Positions 1 to 8,986 are shown, counted from the stretch's first letter. The stretch is 64,000 nucleotides of DNA from Enterovibrio norvegicus DSM 15893 (GCF_900115495.1 NZ_FOWR01000007.1:115480-179479); one strand, 5' to 3'. Numbers and translations: made by a program. Notes: generated by a model not told the origin, from the sequence alone.

Positions 1-1
1 C

Positions 2-118
2 GCAGGTATTCTGTTCGCACTCACCGCGACAGGCTACGTGATTAAAACATCAAAAGGGAAAGGTGAAGATGCACTCCCGGATGATGAAAAACCACAGGTC
101 GAAACCAAAACGGCGTAG
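2..118 (+). CDS. C-terminal tail of an upstream gene (possibly CstA/BtsT-type transporter)
   Basis: An open frame enters from the left edge and stops with TAG at 116-118, giving 39 residues. It begins with a short hydrophobic stretch (AGILFALTATGYVI) and ends in a charged, Lys/Glu/Asp-rich tail, as expected for the cytoplasmic C-terminus of a membrane protein. The next genes are a BtsS/BtsR-like pair, whose known target in E. coli is the CstA-family pyruvate transporter BtsT, so a CstA-family protein is a reasonable guess. That identity is inferred from context only. A hairpin terminator follows at 155-178. Confidence 0.5.
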   Translation, partial: AGILFALTATGYVIKTSKGKGEDALPDDEKPQVETKTA

Positions 119-154
119 ACACCAAGATCAGTGGACACTAGAAAGCGCAACATG

Positions 155-178
155 AAGAGTCTGCTTCCGCAGGCTCTT
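155..178 (+). terminator. Rho-independent-type terminator after the left-edge gene
   Basis: Ten-base-pair stem AAGAGTCTGC / GCAGGCTCTT with one G-T wobble and a TTCC tetraloop, followed by a T-rich stretch to about 195. It separates the left-edge gene from the btsS promoter region. Confidence 0.75.
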
Positions 179-268
179 GTTGTTTATAGATTTTTGAACG
201 TTAAAATGCCCCTACTTTCTACCATGACAGTTTTCAATAGCGTGGGCATTGCCCATTAAAGGCACAAC

Positions 269-1936
269 ATGGAATTGATACTCTCGCTCCTTCAGCAAAT
301 GTGTGTGTTCCTCGTGTTGGCCTATATGCTCAGCAAGACACCCATTATTCTTTCCCTGCTGAACATCTCTTCCCGCTTGAGCAACAAACTCATTTGCTAC
401 GTGTTGTTTTCTGGCTTTTGTATTCTCGGTACCTATTTTGGCCTACAAATTGATGATGCCATCGCCAACACCCGCGCTATTGGTGCCGTCATGGGCGGCT
501 TGTTTGGTGGGCCTGTTGTCGGATTTCTGGTGGGGTTAACTGGGGGAATTCATCGTTATACCTTGGGTGGGTTCACCGATGTTGCCTGTGCCATCTCCAC
601 CACTGCAGAAGGCTTAATTGGTGGCTTTTTACATGTGTACTTGATCAAACGAAACCGTGGCGCACAGTTGTTTAACCCGTTTGTGGTGTTCGGCATTACC
701 TTTGTGGCAGAGGCGGTGCAAATGCTCATTCTCTTGATTGTCGCTAAGCCCTTTGACCAAGCTTACAATCTGGTCTCAGCCATTGCTGCCCCCATGATCA
801 TTGCAAACGCCTTTGGCGCGGCCTTGTTCATGAGTATCTTGCAAGACAGAAAAACCATCTTCGAGAAATATTCCGCCACCTTTTCCCGTCGAGCATTAAC
901 GATTGCCGATCGTTGTGTTGGCATTCTGCACAGTGGTTTTAACAGCGCCAATGCCGAGAAAATCGCCCGCATTATTTACGAAGAAACCAAGGTAGGCGCA
1001 GTCGCAATCACCGACAAAAACAAAATACTCGCCTTCGTCGGCATTGGAGATAATCACCATAAACCGAACACACTCATCTCCTCTCAGAGCACGCTCGATG
1101 CCATGGCAAAGAACAGCATCATTTACCTTGATGGTGCTGAACGCCCGTATCAATGCAGCTTGTCCTCCGACTGCAAGCTCGGCTCAGCGCTCATTATCCC
1201 GCTTCGCACGGGTGATGAGGTGGTCGGCACCATCAAATTGTATGAGCGAAAGCACAAGCTCTTTTCGACGATCAATATGTCGATGGCAGAAGGCATTGCG
1301 CAGTTGTTATCCAGCCAAATTCTGTTTAGTGGTTACCTTGAACAAAAGTCCCTGCTGACCCAATCAGAAATCAAGCTGCTGCATGCGCAAGTGAACCCGC
1401 ACTTTTTGTTTAATGCATTAAACACCATCAGCGCCATCATTCGCCGTGACCCCGATAAAGCCCGACAGTTGATCCAAAATCTGTCACAGTTTTTCCGAAG
1501 CAATTTAAAACAGAACATCAACACCGTGACACTTCGCGAAGAACTCGCCCATGTCGATGCTTACCTCAGCATTGAAAAAGCCCGTTTCACTGACAGGCTC
1601 TCAGTCAGCGTGGAAATTGACAGCGCCCTGCTTGAGACAACACTGCCGAGCTTCACCTTGCAGCCTTTGGTTGAAAATGCCATTAAACACGGCATATCCA
1701 CCTTGCTTGAAGGGGGCACAGTGCGAATCTATAGCGAAACCATCCACGGACATACCGCCATCACCGTTGAAGACAATGCAGGGTGTTACCAAGCGCCTGA
1801 TGAAGAACATGTGGGATTGGGGTTGGATATCGTTTCAAAACGCCTCTCGCATCAATTTGGGCGTGACGCATCGCTAAAAATCACGAGAGAGCCAAACACC
1901 TTTACGAGAATGACGTTTATTATCCCCGCTTCATGA
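269..1936 (+). CDS. btsS: Sensor histidine kinase, LytS/BtsS family
   Basis: A 555-residue membrane histidine kinase of the LytS/YehU class. Residues 1 to about 200 are strongly hydrophobic with the G-rich loops typical of the 5TM-LYT sensor module. A GAF-like region follows (about 215-355), then the His_kinase domain with NPHFLFN (His378 in the phospho-acceptor motif), and an HATPase domain with the N-box VENAIKH (Asn470) and the G-box VGLGLDIV. The response regulator gene starts about 20 bases after the stop, so the two form an operon. In E. coli BtsS senses extracellular pyruvate and activates the transporter BtsT. The same ligand is likely here but not proven. An AAAGG lies upstream of the ATG. 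Confidence 0.9.
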   Translation: MELILSLLQQMCVFLVLAYMLSKTPIILSLLNISSRLSNKLICYVLFSGFCILGTYFGLQIDDAIANTRAIGAVMGGLFGGPVVGFLVGLTGGIHRYTLGGFTDVACAISTTAEGLIGGFLHVYLIKRNRGAQLFNPFVVFGITFVAEAVQMLILLIVAKPFDQAYNLVSAIAAPMIIANAFGAALFMSILQDRKTIFEKYSATFSRRALTIADRCVGILHSGFNSANAEKIARIIYEETKVGAVAITDKNKILAFVGIGDNHHKPNTLISSQSTLDAMAKNSIIYLDGAERPYQCSLSSDCKLGSALIIPLRTGDEVVGTIKLYERKHKLFSTINMSMAEGIAQLLSSQILFSGYLEQKSLLTQSEIKLLHAQVNPHFLFNALNTISAIIRRDPDKARQLIQNLSQFFRSNLKQNINTVTLREELAHVDAYLSIEKARFTDRLSVSVEIDSALLETTLPSFTLQPLVENAIKHGISTLLEGGTVRIYSETIHGHTAITVEDNAGCYQAPDEEHVGLGLDIVSKRLSHQFGRDASLKITREPNTFTRMTFIIPAS

Positions 1937-1958
1937 ATGCGTAAAGGTGCATAAGGCA

Positions 1959-2687
1959 ATGTTAACAGCGCTGGTAATTGACGATGAGCAGTTTGCTCGT
2001 GAGGAACTGGCAGAACAGTTGTTAGAAAGCGGGCTGATTGAGGTGATTGGTGATGCGTCCAATGCCATTATTGGACTAAAGAAAATCAATGCATTGAAGC
2101 CCGACGTGGTCTTTCTTGATATTCAAATGCCACAAGTCACCGGCATCGAACTCTTGAGCATGTTAGATCCAGACACCATGCCGCAGGTGGTGTTTGTGAC
2201 CGCTTACGATCAATACGCCATTCAGGCCTTTGAAGACAATGCCTTCGATTATTTGCTCAAGCCGGTTGAACCCAAACGCCTGCAGAAAACCTTGCAGCGC
2301 CTCAATAAGCAAACCGAGAAAAGCGCGCCGAAACCGCACTACGCCGCCATTGCTCCCGAGCAGCTCATACATATTCCTTGCGTAGGCCACCACCGCATCC
2401 TTCTTATTCCCATCGAACAGGTCGAATGCGTATACAGTGATCTGAGCGGTGTGCATGTGCGCTCCGATCGCCAATCTGCCAGTACGCAACTGACGTTGAA
2501 AACACTGGAAGACAAAACCACCTTGGTGCGTTGCCACCGCCAGTATTTGGTGAGCATCCACCATATCAGCGAAATTAAATTGCTTGAGAATGGATTAGCG
2601 GAAATCGTCACGCTGAGCAAACATACTGTCCCAATCAGTCGTCGCTATCTGAAAAACGTCAAAGAACTGATCGGCATTGGCGCGTAA
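1959..2687 (+). CDS. btsR: LytTR-type response regulator, BtsR family
   Basis: A 242-residue regulator with an N-terminal receiver domain (acidic pair in VIDDE, phospho-acceptor Asp54 in FLDIQMP, Lys in LLKPVEP) and a C-terminal LytTR DNA-binding domain (about 135-242, with RCHRQYLVSI and VPISRRYLK). The layout and motifs match E. coli BtsR throughout. The ATG at 1959 is preferred over an in-frame GTG at 1947: the protein then begins MLTALVIDDE, directly at the receiver domain as in BtsR, and an upstream AAAGG is better spaced. It is cotranscribed with btsS. Known targets of this family are CstA/BtsT-type transporter genes. Confidence 0.9.
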   Translation: MLTALVIDDEQFAREELAEQLLESGLIEVIGDASNAIIGLKKINALKPDVVFLDIQMPQVTGIELLSMLDPDTMPQVVFVTAYDQYAIQAFEDNAFDYLLKPVEPKRLQKTLQRLNKQTEKSAPKPHYAAIAPEQLIHIPCVGHHRILLIPIEQVECVYSDLSGVHVRSDRQSASTQLTLKTLEDKTTLVRCHRQYLVSIHHISEIKLLENGLAEIVTLSKHTVPISRRYLKNVKELIGIGA

Positions 2688-2698
2688 CAGCGCCAATG
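2675..2698 (+). terminator. Hairpin spanning the btsR stop codon
   Basis: Perfect 9-bp inverted repeat CATTGGCGC / GCGCCAATG with a 6-base loop that contains the TAA stop of btsR. It is followed by ATTGTTC, only weakly T-rich, so termination is plausible but not certain. Confidence 0.5.
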
Positions 2699-2802
2699 AT
2701 TGTTCAAAGCCTGACCATTTACCCTTCACCTTCACATTAATGCATTGATCAAAAAGCAATATCTTGCAGGGAACACCCCGCCGATCTACATTAATCCCAA
2801 GC

Positions 2803-2877
<75 letters not shown>

Positions 2878-2915
2878 ACCTTTACCTCTCCGCAATCCAC
2901 CTTTCTTGTTTCCCG

Positions 2916-3242
2916 TTAAGTAAAAGCAATCTCAGATGATGCCTGCACAGGCGTGTACACTTTTATCGCAACAGAGTCTGGGGCAATCAAAGACAGCAAC
3001 TGCAAAAATGACGTTTTTTCTGCCATCAAGGCACTTGATTGCTGCGCATCGTGTTCCGTTTCCCAATAATAAAGCTGCATCCAATCCCCATTGCTGGCTT
3101 GGCAAAGCGACTCATGCAAAAAACCAGGGAGCGTTTTCAGATCCACCAGCATGTCATCAATGGCTGCTGACATGTCTTCCGTACTCACGCCCTGCTTGGC
3201 CTGCCACGTAACGGTTTCAACCACATAGTCCTTCAAATTCAT
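2916..3242 (-). CDS. Antibiotic-biosynthesis-monooxygenase (ABM)-like dimeric alpha-beta barrel protein
   Basis: A 108-residue soluble protein starting MNLKDYVVETV. The pattern of a short strand, a helix, then LPGFLHESLCQ, a YYWET strand and a final helix is that of small dimeric alpha-beta barrel (ABM-type) proteins, which include quinol monooxygenases and stress proteins. No catalytic residue can be assigned. The start at 3242 is chosen because a GAGGGAAAAG tract precedes it. The longer frame to 3308 would run into the promoter of the divergent regulator. It is transcribed divergently from the LysR gene at 3353, which is the natural candidate to control it. The family call is moderately sure; the function is unknown. 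Confidence 0.65.
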   Translation of the reverse strand: MNLKDYVVETVTWQAKQGVSTEDMSAAIDDMLVDLKTLPGFLHESLCQASNGDWMQLYYWETEHDAQQSSALMAEKTSFLQLLSLIAPDSVAIKVYTPVQASSEIAFT

Positions 3243-3352
3243 TGGCTTCTTTTCCCTCTTTGATGAATATCGAGACACTCTAGCTGTTGCCCATATTGAG
3301 ATAATCACTAAATATTAGAAGTATCAGTTTCCAAAAATGAACGAATACTGCC

Positions 3353-4255
3353 GTGACCAATTTCAAACATGCCCTTTTGTTTAAACACGTCGTCGAACAA
3401 GGCTCAATGGCCTCTGCTGCAAAAGTCATGAACATCACCCCTTCCGTGGTGAGTAAGCAGATTGCAGAGCTCGAAGCGAGCCTTGGGGTGCAATTATTGG
3501 CGCGCACGACCCGCAATGTGACGGTCACCGAAGATGGTGCGCATTTTTATCAAACCTTCTGCCAAATCGGCACAGATTGGGAAGAATTACTCGCCGAAAC
3601 CAAACACCGAAAAGCGCAACCAACGGGCGTTCTTTCTCTGGCGTCACCCAGTCTTGTGCTTAGCCGAGTGCTTATGCCTCAACTCGACATATTCAGACAG
3701 CAGTTTCCAGACATCTCACTCAACCTGACCAATACAAACTATGACGAGATTCCGGTGCAAGGCGCTGATATTTCTATCGCAAGAGAAGTCGAACACCTCG
3801 ATGCAGCAATGTTTGTTGGGGTGCCATTAATGACGTTCCAGAACGGCCTATTTGCATCGCCGCTTTACCTTGAAACTCACGGCACACCCAATAGCCTTGC
3901 CGAACTAGAACAGCATCAATGCCTCACTTACGGCGTAGGAAATGGCAAGCAGAGTACCGAAGGAAAAATGGGAAGCGAATGGACATTCGAACAGGGAGCG
4001 TCCGTCAAGATCACCTCCTCGATACGCTCTGACAGCACAGAGGTATTGATTCAGGCCGCCATTCAACACCAAGGCATCGTCTATATACCGCGCTTAATCA
4101 TTCAAAACGAAGTCGATGAAAAAGCACTGATCGCTGTGTTGCCTGATGTGGGTATAAGCCGTCCCTTTCGCTTGTTTGCCTACTATCGAAAACAAGCCTA
4201 CTTGCCACGAAAATGCCGCGTAATGCTTGATTTCTTAAAGGCGCAATATGCGTAG
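3353..4255 (+). CDS. LysR-family transcriptional regulator
   Basis: A 300-residue regulator with an N-terminal winged helix-turn-helix (FKHVVEQGSMASAAKVMN, then SVVSKQIAELEASLG, residues 5-60) and a LysR substrate-binding domain (about 90-298). The only possible start in this frame after the upstream stop is GTG at 3353, with no strong ribosome-binding site, which suggests weak translation. It is divergent from the ABM-like gene and shares a 110-bp intergenic region with it, the classic LysR regulator/target layout. The effector is unknown. Confidence 0.9.
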   Translation: MTNFKHALLFKHVVEQGSMASAAKVMNITPSVVSKQIAELEASLGVQLLARTTRNVTVTEDGAHFYQTFCQIGTDWEELLAETKHRKAQPTGVLSLASPSLVLSRVLMPQLDIFRQQFPDISLNLTNTNYDEIPVQGADISIAREVEHLDAAMFVGVPLMTFQNGLFASPLYLETHGTPNSLAELEQHQCLTYGVGNGKQSTEGKMGSEWTFEQGASVKITSSIRSDSTEVLIQAAIQHQGIVYIPRLIIQNEVDEKALIAVLPDVGISRPFRLFAYYRKQAYLPRKCRVMLDFLKAQYA

Positions 4256-4316
4256 AACACCCAAATTCAGTGCCCTACGCAATGCCGCACGCAGCGTTAG
4301 TACGCCATAGCCGGAC

Positions 4317-5219
4317 TTAACTCATTCTTTTACGGAGAAATGTTCTCAGTGGCTGACTACCGCGGTAGATAAGCAAGGACAGCAAAATCAGCGAACAACC
4401 CGCTATCTTATGAGCAGGCATGGCTTCGTGATACCACACCACGCTCAGCACCACGGTCCAGACGGGCTCTAAGATCATGATAATGGCCGCATTTGCCGCA
4501 TTCGCGCCTTTTTGCCCAAAGGTTTGCAGCAAATAGCGCAAGCTCGTCGCCACAACCACACTCAAGGTGAACCAACCCCAAATCACAGGAGGTACTGCGT
4601 CAGGCCAGGTTTCGACACACAGCGACACCAATGAAGCAATCACGCCCGTCGTAAACAGTTGAACACACGTAAGCACCAAGGTTGGAATGCGCTTGGCATA
4701 GCGGCTGTTCACGTTAAAGTGGATAGCTAGAAAAACAGCGGCCAGCAGGAACCAAATCTGACTAGGCGATAATTGCCAACCCACGCCGCCCAGCGACAAT
4801 AACGCCAAACCAGCAACCGCAATCGGCATGGATACCCAGAAAATTCGCGGCGGTGTTTGCTTAAATAGCCCCCATGCCACCAAAGGCACGATCAGCATTG
4901 AAAGGCTCATGATGAATGCCCCCTCCCCCAGCGATGTACTGACCGACATGGCGAAAATCCAGAACAGCAACGCCCCAGACAATAAACTGCCAACGCCCGA
5001 TGCACGCACTAAGTCGCCCCTATCAACACGCTTCAAACTGCCAATACAAAACGGCAGTAAACAGACAGACGCCAACAAAAAGCGGAGGCCGATAAAGCCA
5101 AACGGAGGCAAACCCTGTATCGCCTCTTTAGAGAAAATCCATCCCCACGCGGCCAACACGGTCACAATCAGCAAAACCAAAGACGCACGTCTTTCAGACA
5201 ACATTACACACCACATCAA
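4317..5219 (-). CDS. EamA/DMT-family drug/metabolite exporter
   Basis: A 300-residue integral membrane protein with ten hydrophobic segments arranged as two EamA repeats of five helices. Typical EamA features are GLRFLLASVCLLPF in the first repeat, and LLQTFGQKGANAANAAII followed by EPVWTVVLSVVWYHE in the second. Transport of amino acids or metabolites by drug/proton-type exchange is known for the family, but the substrate is not predictable. The start is unclear: the ATG at 5219 and an internal ATG at 5204 (MLSERRAS) are both possible, and neither has a strong ribosome-binding site. It converges with the LysR gene. Confidence 0.85.
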   Translation of the reverse strand: MMWCVMLSERRASLVLLIVTVLAAWGWIFSKEAIQGLPPFGFIGLRFLLASVCLLPFCIGSLKRVDRGDLVRASGVGSLLSGALLFWIFAMSVSTSLGEGAFIMSLSMLIVPLVAWGLFKQTPPRIFWVSMPIAVAGLALLSLGGVGWQLSPSQIWFLLAAVFLAIHFNVNSRYAKRIPTLVLTCVQLFTTGVIASLVSLCVETWPDAVPPVIWGWFTLSVVVATSLRYLLQTFGQKGANAANAAIIMILEPVWTVVLSVVWYHEAMPAHKIAGCSLILLSLLIYRGSQPLRTFLRKRMS

Positions 5220-5439
5220 ATAGGGAAGGAAAAGCGGCCGCCATTATTCCACTGGAAAGGGAAATTGAACATCACAGTCGGTGAAAAGATCCAAAAACAC
5301 GCGTCGTTCAAGCCGAAAATGACAGCGTATGATCTAAACCTCTTCTCAATTGTTTGACCCTTTTCGTTCAACCTTGCTGATACGATGAAAATTGGATGCA
5401 AGCACAAGCAAACTTGTGCGAAAACAAAAGGGACGAACA

Positions 5440-6210
5440 ATGAAAAAAACACTCCTTATCGCGGCGATGGGTCTAGTTGGATTAGGCCTTTCTAGCATTG
5501 CGAACGCAGATCAGTTGGAAGACATTCAAGAAGCAGGCGTTATCCGTGTAGGAACCACGGGTGATTACAAACCGTTTTCATTTTATGACGGCAAAACGTT
5601 TTCAGGTTATGACATTGATGTGGCACAGCACCTTGCCGACCAGCTTGGCGTGAAACTTGAGCTGGTTCAAACCACATGGAAAGGCTTGGTGAGTAACCTT
5701 CAAGAAGACAAGTACGACATCGCCATGGGCGGCATTACACGCCGTATGTCTCGCCAATTGGCAGCAGAGCAAACTAAAGGCTACATGGTGTTTGGCAAAT
5801 GCTTCTTGGTGGCAAAAGGCAACGTTGAGAAGTTCAATTCGCTAGAAGAAGTGAACAAAGCGTCGGTACGCGTTGGCGTCAACATTGGTGGCACCAATGA
5901 AAAGTTCGCAGACAAAAACCTGCCTAACGCGACATTTACCCGCTACGAAAACAACCTTGATGTGCCAAAAGCCGTGGCAGCGGGTGATGTTGATGTCATG
6001 GTGACTGAAACGCCAGAAGGCCTGTTCTATCAAGTGACTGACGCGCGTTTAGAAGCCGCACGTTGTGACGAACCCTTCACCCGCAGTCAATTCGGTTATC
6101 TCATACCAAAAGGCGAACAGCGTTTACTCAACACCGTGAATTTCGTCATGGATGAAATGGTGCTTAAAGGTGTTGCTGAAGAACTTATGCAGAAGAACTC
6201 TCTCAAGTAA
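5440..6210 (+). CDS. Periplasmic SBP_bac_3 protein, cyclohexadienyl-dehydratase (PheC)-like
   Basis: A 256-residue exported protein. Residues 1-23 form a signal peptide (MKKTLLIAAMGLVGLGLSSI, then ANA). The mature part is a family 3 solute-binding fold (GVIRVGTTGDYKPFSF, GYDIDVAQHLA, KYDIAMGGIT). The segments TTGDYKPFS and GGTNEKFA resemble periplasmic cyclohexadienyl dehydratase (PheC/arogenate dehydratase) more than amino-acid binding proteins. Glu193 in TETPEG lies about where PheC has its acidic catalytic residue, as far as I recall. No ABC permease or ATPase gene is adjacent, which fits an enzyme better than a transporter subunit. The ATG at 5440 follows AAAGGGACG, and a hairpin terminator follows the gene. 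Confidence 0.8.
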   Translation: MKKTLLIAAMGLVGLGLSSIANADQLEDIQEAGVIRVGTTGDYKPFSFYDGKTFSGYDIDVAQHLADQLGVKLELVQTTWKGLVSNLQEDKYDIAMGGITRRMSRQLAAEQTKGYMVFGKCFLVAKGNVEKFNSLEEVNKASVRVGVNIGGTNEKFADKNLPNATFTRYENNLDVPKAVAAGDVDVMVTETPEGLFYQVTDARLEAARCDEPFTRSQFGYLIPKGEQRLLNTVNFVMDEMVLKGVAEELMQKNSLK

Positions 6211-6264
6211 GTTCGCACTAACTGCACAAAGCCGCACAAAGCTGTGCAAAGTATACAAAGCGCA

Positions 6265-6292
6265 CATCCTCCCCAGCCTCACGGGGAGGATG
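6265..6292 (+). terminator. Strong GC-rich hairpin after the PheC-like gene
   Basis: Perfect 10-bp inverted repeat CATCCTCCCC / GGGGAGGATG with an 8-base loop, 55 bases past the stop codon. It lacks a clear T-run (ATTCCCTCTT follows), so it may be a terminator or an mRNA-stabilising hairpin. Confidence 0.6.
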
Positions 6293-6459
6293 ATTCCCTC
6301 TTAACCCACTTTCACACTACTTCTTCAAATATTCGACAATAAGCCACCCAGTGACTTGAAGGTTTTCTATATTCACTACCACACTGTTAGTGAGCACTTC
6401 TCGATTGAAAGCCACGTCACGCCAGACCAAGCCGATCCAATCCAAACAAGGGAGGCGAC

Positions 6460-7416
6460 ATGCTGCGTTTTTTTACCATTGATGCCGGGCTCATCACTGA
6501 AATACATGCCTATGATTACGACGACATGAATCTGCTCGTCGAAAAAGCAGCCTGGATTGACGCCCACGATCCCAGCGAGCACGAAAGAGAGGTTATTAGC
6601 TCACTCCTCAGCATTGAATTGCCCGAATCTGACGATGTTGATGAAATCGAATCCTCTGCACGTTTCTTCCTCGATAAACGTGGCCTTCACGTACACTCTC
6701 TGTTTCTCGCAAAAAGCGAAGGCAAACACAATACGGTGTCGGTCGCCTGCATTTTACAAAGCAAGCGACTCATCACGATCCGCGACGGGGATATTGCGGA
6801 TTTTCGCTTGATGAGACTGCGTGCACGTCGAGGGCAGATTCGCTGCAAAGACATAGAAACGCTGTTGCTAACGATCTTGGAACAAAAGGTCGAAAACCAC
6901 GCAGACATGTTGGAGGATTTGCATCGCCAGCTAGAGAAAATCAGTCATGCTGTGTTGGAAGATGACGACTCCGATCTCGAAGAATGCATCAGCCAACTAG
7001 CGCGACAAGAAGATAGCAACGGCAAGGTTCGGTTGTGCTTGATGGATACGCAGCGCGCCATTTCATTCTTGCTGCGCCACCTTCAATCTCGCAGCGAACA
7101 CAGAGAAGATCTGAACGAAATCGTGCGCGACATTGACGCCCTGCTCTCTCACACCACTTTCTTGTTCGACAAAATCAATTTCTTGATGGACTCCACACAA
7201 GGCTTCATCAACATCGAACAAAACCAGATCATCAAAATCTTCTCCATCGCCGCTGTCGTCTTTCTTCCACCCACGGTTATCGCCAGTATCTACGGCATGA
7301 ACTTTGAAAACATGCCGCTGCTGTCGTGGCACTACGGATACCCTTTTGCCCTCTGCTTAATGGTGGCATCAGGCATCGCACCGTTGCTGTATTTCAAGCG
7401 GAAGGGGTGGTTGTGA
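6460..7416 (+). CDS. corA: CorA-family magnesium/divalent metal transporter
   Basis: A 318-residue protein with the CorA layout: a long acidic cytoplasmic domain, a coiled-coil stalk (about 130-255) and two C-terminal transmembrane helices. The signature YGMN is at residues 278-281, followed by FENMP between the helices. It mediates Mg2+ (or Co2+/Ni2+) influx in the inner membrane. The length matches E. coli CorA (316). The start follows a GGGAGGCGAC ribosome-binding site. It is a single gene that converges closely (27 bases) with the oxygenase gene that follows. Confidence 0.93.
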   Translation: MLRFFTIDAGLITEIHAYDYDDMNLLVEKAAWIDAHDPSEHEREVISSLLSIELPESDDVDEIESSARFFLDKRGLHVHSLFLAKSEGKHNTVSVACILQSKRLITIRDGDIADFRLMRLRARRGQIRCKDIETLLLTILEQKVENHADMLEDLHRQLEKISHAVLEDDDSDLEECISQLARQEDSNGKVRLCLMDTQRAISFLLRHLQSRSEHREDLNEIVRDIDALLSHTTFLFDKINFLMDSTQGFINIEQNQIIKIFSIAAVVFLPPTVIASIYGMNFENMPLLSWHYGYPFALCLMVASGIAPLLYFKRKGWL

Positions 7417-7443
7417 ATGCACAAGTAACGCTGCCACAAAAAA

Positions 7444-8589
7444 CTACGCATCGTTTGTTTCAATAAATTGCCTATTCTCTTCACGAATAGCCGCGGCGGC
7501 ATCATCATACAAAAACGGAAGAAACGCATACCGCGAGCCTTTTGTGACCTTCTTTGCTTCATGCAGTAGCGAGCAAGAGAACACGCATGCCCCCCCTGCT
7601 GGCACAACATACCGCTGGCGACCAAACTCGGGAAAGCTGAGTTCGCCACCTTCGTATTCATCCGTATTGAGGTTTATCGATACCGCAAAGCGTCGATGTG
7701 CCGTGCCTTTGGTTGTGTTGTCGCGGTGGGCGCGAAAATGCCCAGAAGTCGCGCTGTCATAGCAAGCAACGATATATCGCTCGATTCGTGTGGTATTAAA
7801 CTGAAAGGCTTTTTGAATCTCAGGTAATAAACGAAATTTCATCCGCATCATGCACGCTTCTCGCAGTTGTTTATCGTCGATCACCTCATCACTTCGTCGC
7901 TTGTGTTTATGGTTTTCAACGTAAACTGTCTTGCCGCCGATCTCCTGCATGTAACCAGACTCTTTACCACCTCTCTCATCGTAGAATTTGATTAACTCTC
8001 GGCAAAAGGCAGGCTCAAAAACGCGAGGAACAATCAGCACGGGGGCTGGAATATCAGCGATGGTGCTAGGCTTCATCGTCGGTAAGCTCGACAACACCGA
8101 GAGGACCTTAGCAACATGCATTTCGCCAAACTGCGTCGATGTCACCGTAATGTTCGCAACTATACGAAGGCGTTCATCCAACACGTAAGTCTGTGGCAAT
8201 GGCGTTCCTTGTGCGCTCACCGCACCATACTTCGCACTCACCAACTTATTGAAATCTTGAAACAGATGCACACCCAAAGTGCGCCCATCGAAATGAGGCT
8301 CCGAACCGTCATTCTGGTCGGTTGTTACGCCAAAGAATGAACACGAAAAGGCATCGAACGTATCTTCAAACTGAAAAAAGGCATCCACGGTTTTTCGGCA
8401 CATGTCCTGTGTGAGAGAACCGAAAAAATGCAGAACAATATAGCGCCCTGCAACCGTATGAAATTTGAATTTAGGGCTTTGCGGAGAGCGGCATTCAAAC
8501 CATGGTGCAGGCTCGCCAAGCCTCGGCTTTTTTATATCCATAACCAATAAACCTAGATGCGAATCGAAGCTGACTACATCGCGCACCAT
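7444..8589 (-). CDS. Redoxin (thioredoxin-fold)-2OG-Fe(II) oxygenase fusion protein
   Basis: A 381-residue two-domain protein. Residues about 20-165 look like an AhpC/TSA-type redoxin domain (LGEPAPWFECRSP, then IVLHFFGSLTQDMCRK), with Cys64 at the usual peroxidatic position. Residues about 185-365 form a 2-oxoglutarate/Fe(II) dioxygenase of the prolyl-4-hydroxylase type. Its metal ligands would be His288, Asp290 and His343, and Arg353 would bind 2-oxoglutarate (AHRDN, LLHEAKK, GSRYAF). The oxygenase domain would hydroxylate a peptide or small molecule, and the redoxin domain may supply reducing power or sense peroxide. The substrate is unknown. The start may instead be the internal ATG at 8541 (MDIKKPRLG). 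Confidence 0.82.
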   Translation of the reverse strand: MVRDVVSFDSHLGLLVMDIKKPRLGEPAPWFECRSPQSPKFKFHTVAGRYIVLHFFGSLTQDMCRKTVDAFFQFEDTFDAFSCSFFGVTTDQNDGSEPHFDGRTLGVHLFQDFNKLVSAKYGAVSAQGTPLPQTYVLDERLRIVANITVTSTQFGEMHVAKVLSVLSSLPTMKPSTIADIPAPVLIVPRVFEPAFCRELIKFYDERGGKESGYMQEIGGKTVYVENHKHKRRSDEVIDDKQLREACMMRMKFRLLPEIQKAFQFNTTRIERYIVACYDSATSGHFRAHRDNTTKGTAHRRFAVSINLNTDEYEGGELSFPEFGRQRYVVPAGGACVFSCSLLHEAKKVTKGSRYAFLPFLYDDAAAAIREENRQFIETNDA

Positions 8590-8717
8590 TGCCGTCCAAG
8601 TGGGTAAACTCGATTGGGCAACAAAGCGCGAAGCATGTGTATCTGCGTACTCTATTCAACTAGGCGGATAAAATCTGTCTGAGGCTTGAGAGTGGAGTGC
8701 AAAGAGGGAGAATGAGC

Positions 8718-8986
8718 GTGTATACCAAATAACCTCAAGATGCAGGATTCAGAGCTTCTCATTTCGTTCAATTTGAGGAAAAAAACCACAGTAATGGTGA
8801 GCCATTTCGAGGTTTTTTGACAAAAAAGTGAGTGAAATGAGAGGCTCCCAAAGGGCGAGTTTTGCTGCCGGCCATGCTTTGTTGCTGCTTTTTAACGTAG
8901 AACAACTATGTTTTCAATTGAGCGCCGCGCCTGCCAGCCAACAAACTCTCGCTGAACAAGCACCTTGAGGTTGTTTGGGTATATAC
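8718..8986. repeat. MITE-like palindromic intergenic element with nested inverted repeats
   Basis: This fills most of the 590-base gap between the oxygenase and OmpA genes. The left end (TATACCAAATAACCTCAAG from 8720) and right end (CTTGAGGTTGTTTGGGTATA, 8964-8983) are imperfect inverted repeats of about 25 bases. A second inner pair, GAGCTTCTCATTTC (8752) and GAAATGAGAGGCTC (about 8836), is also inverted with one mismatch. There is no open reading frame of note. A half copy of the left end occurs at 22,669. The form is that of a non-autonomous mobile or REP-like repeat. I see nothing else in 8987-9180 except the leader of the next gene. Confidence 0.7.
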
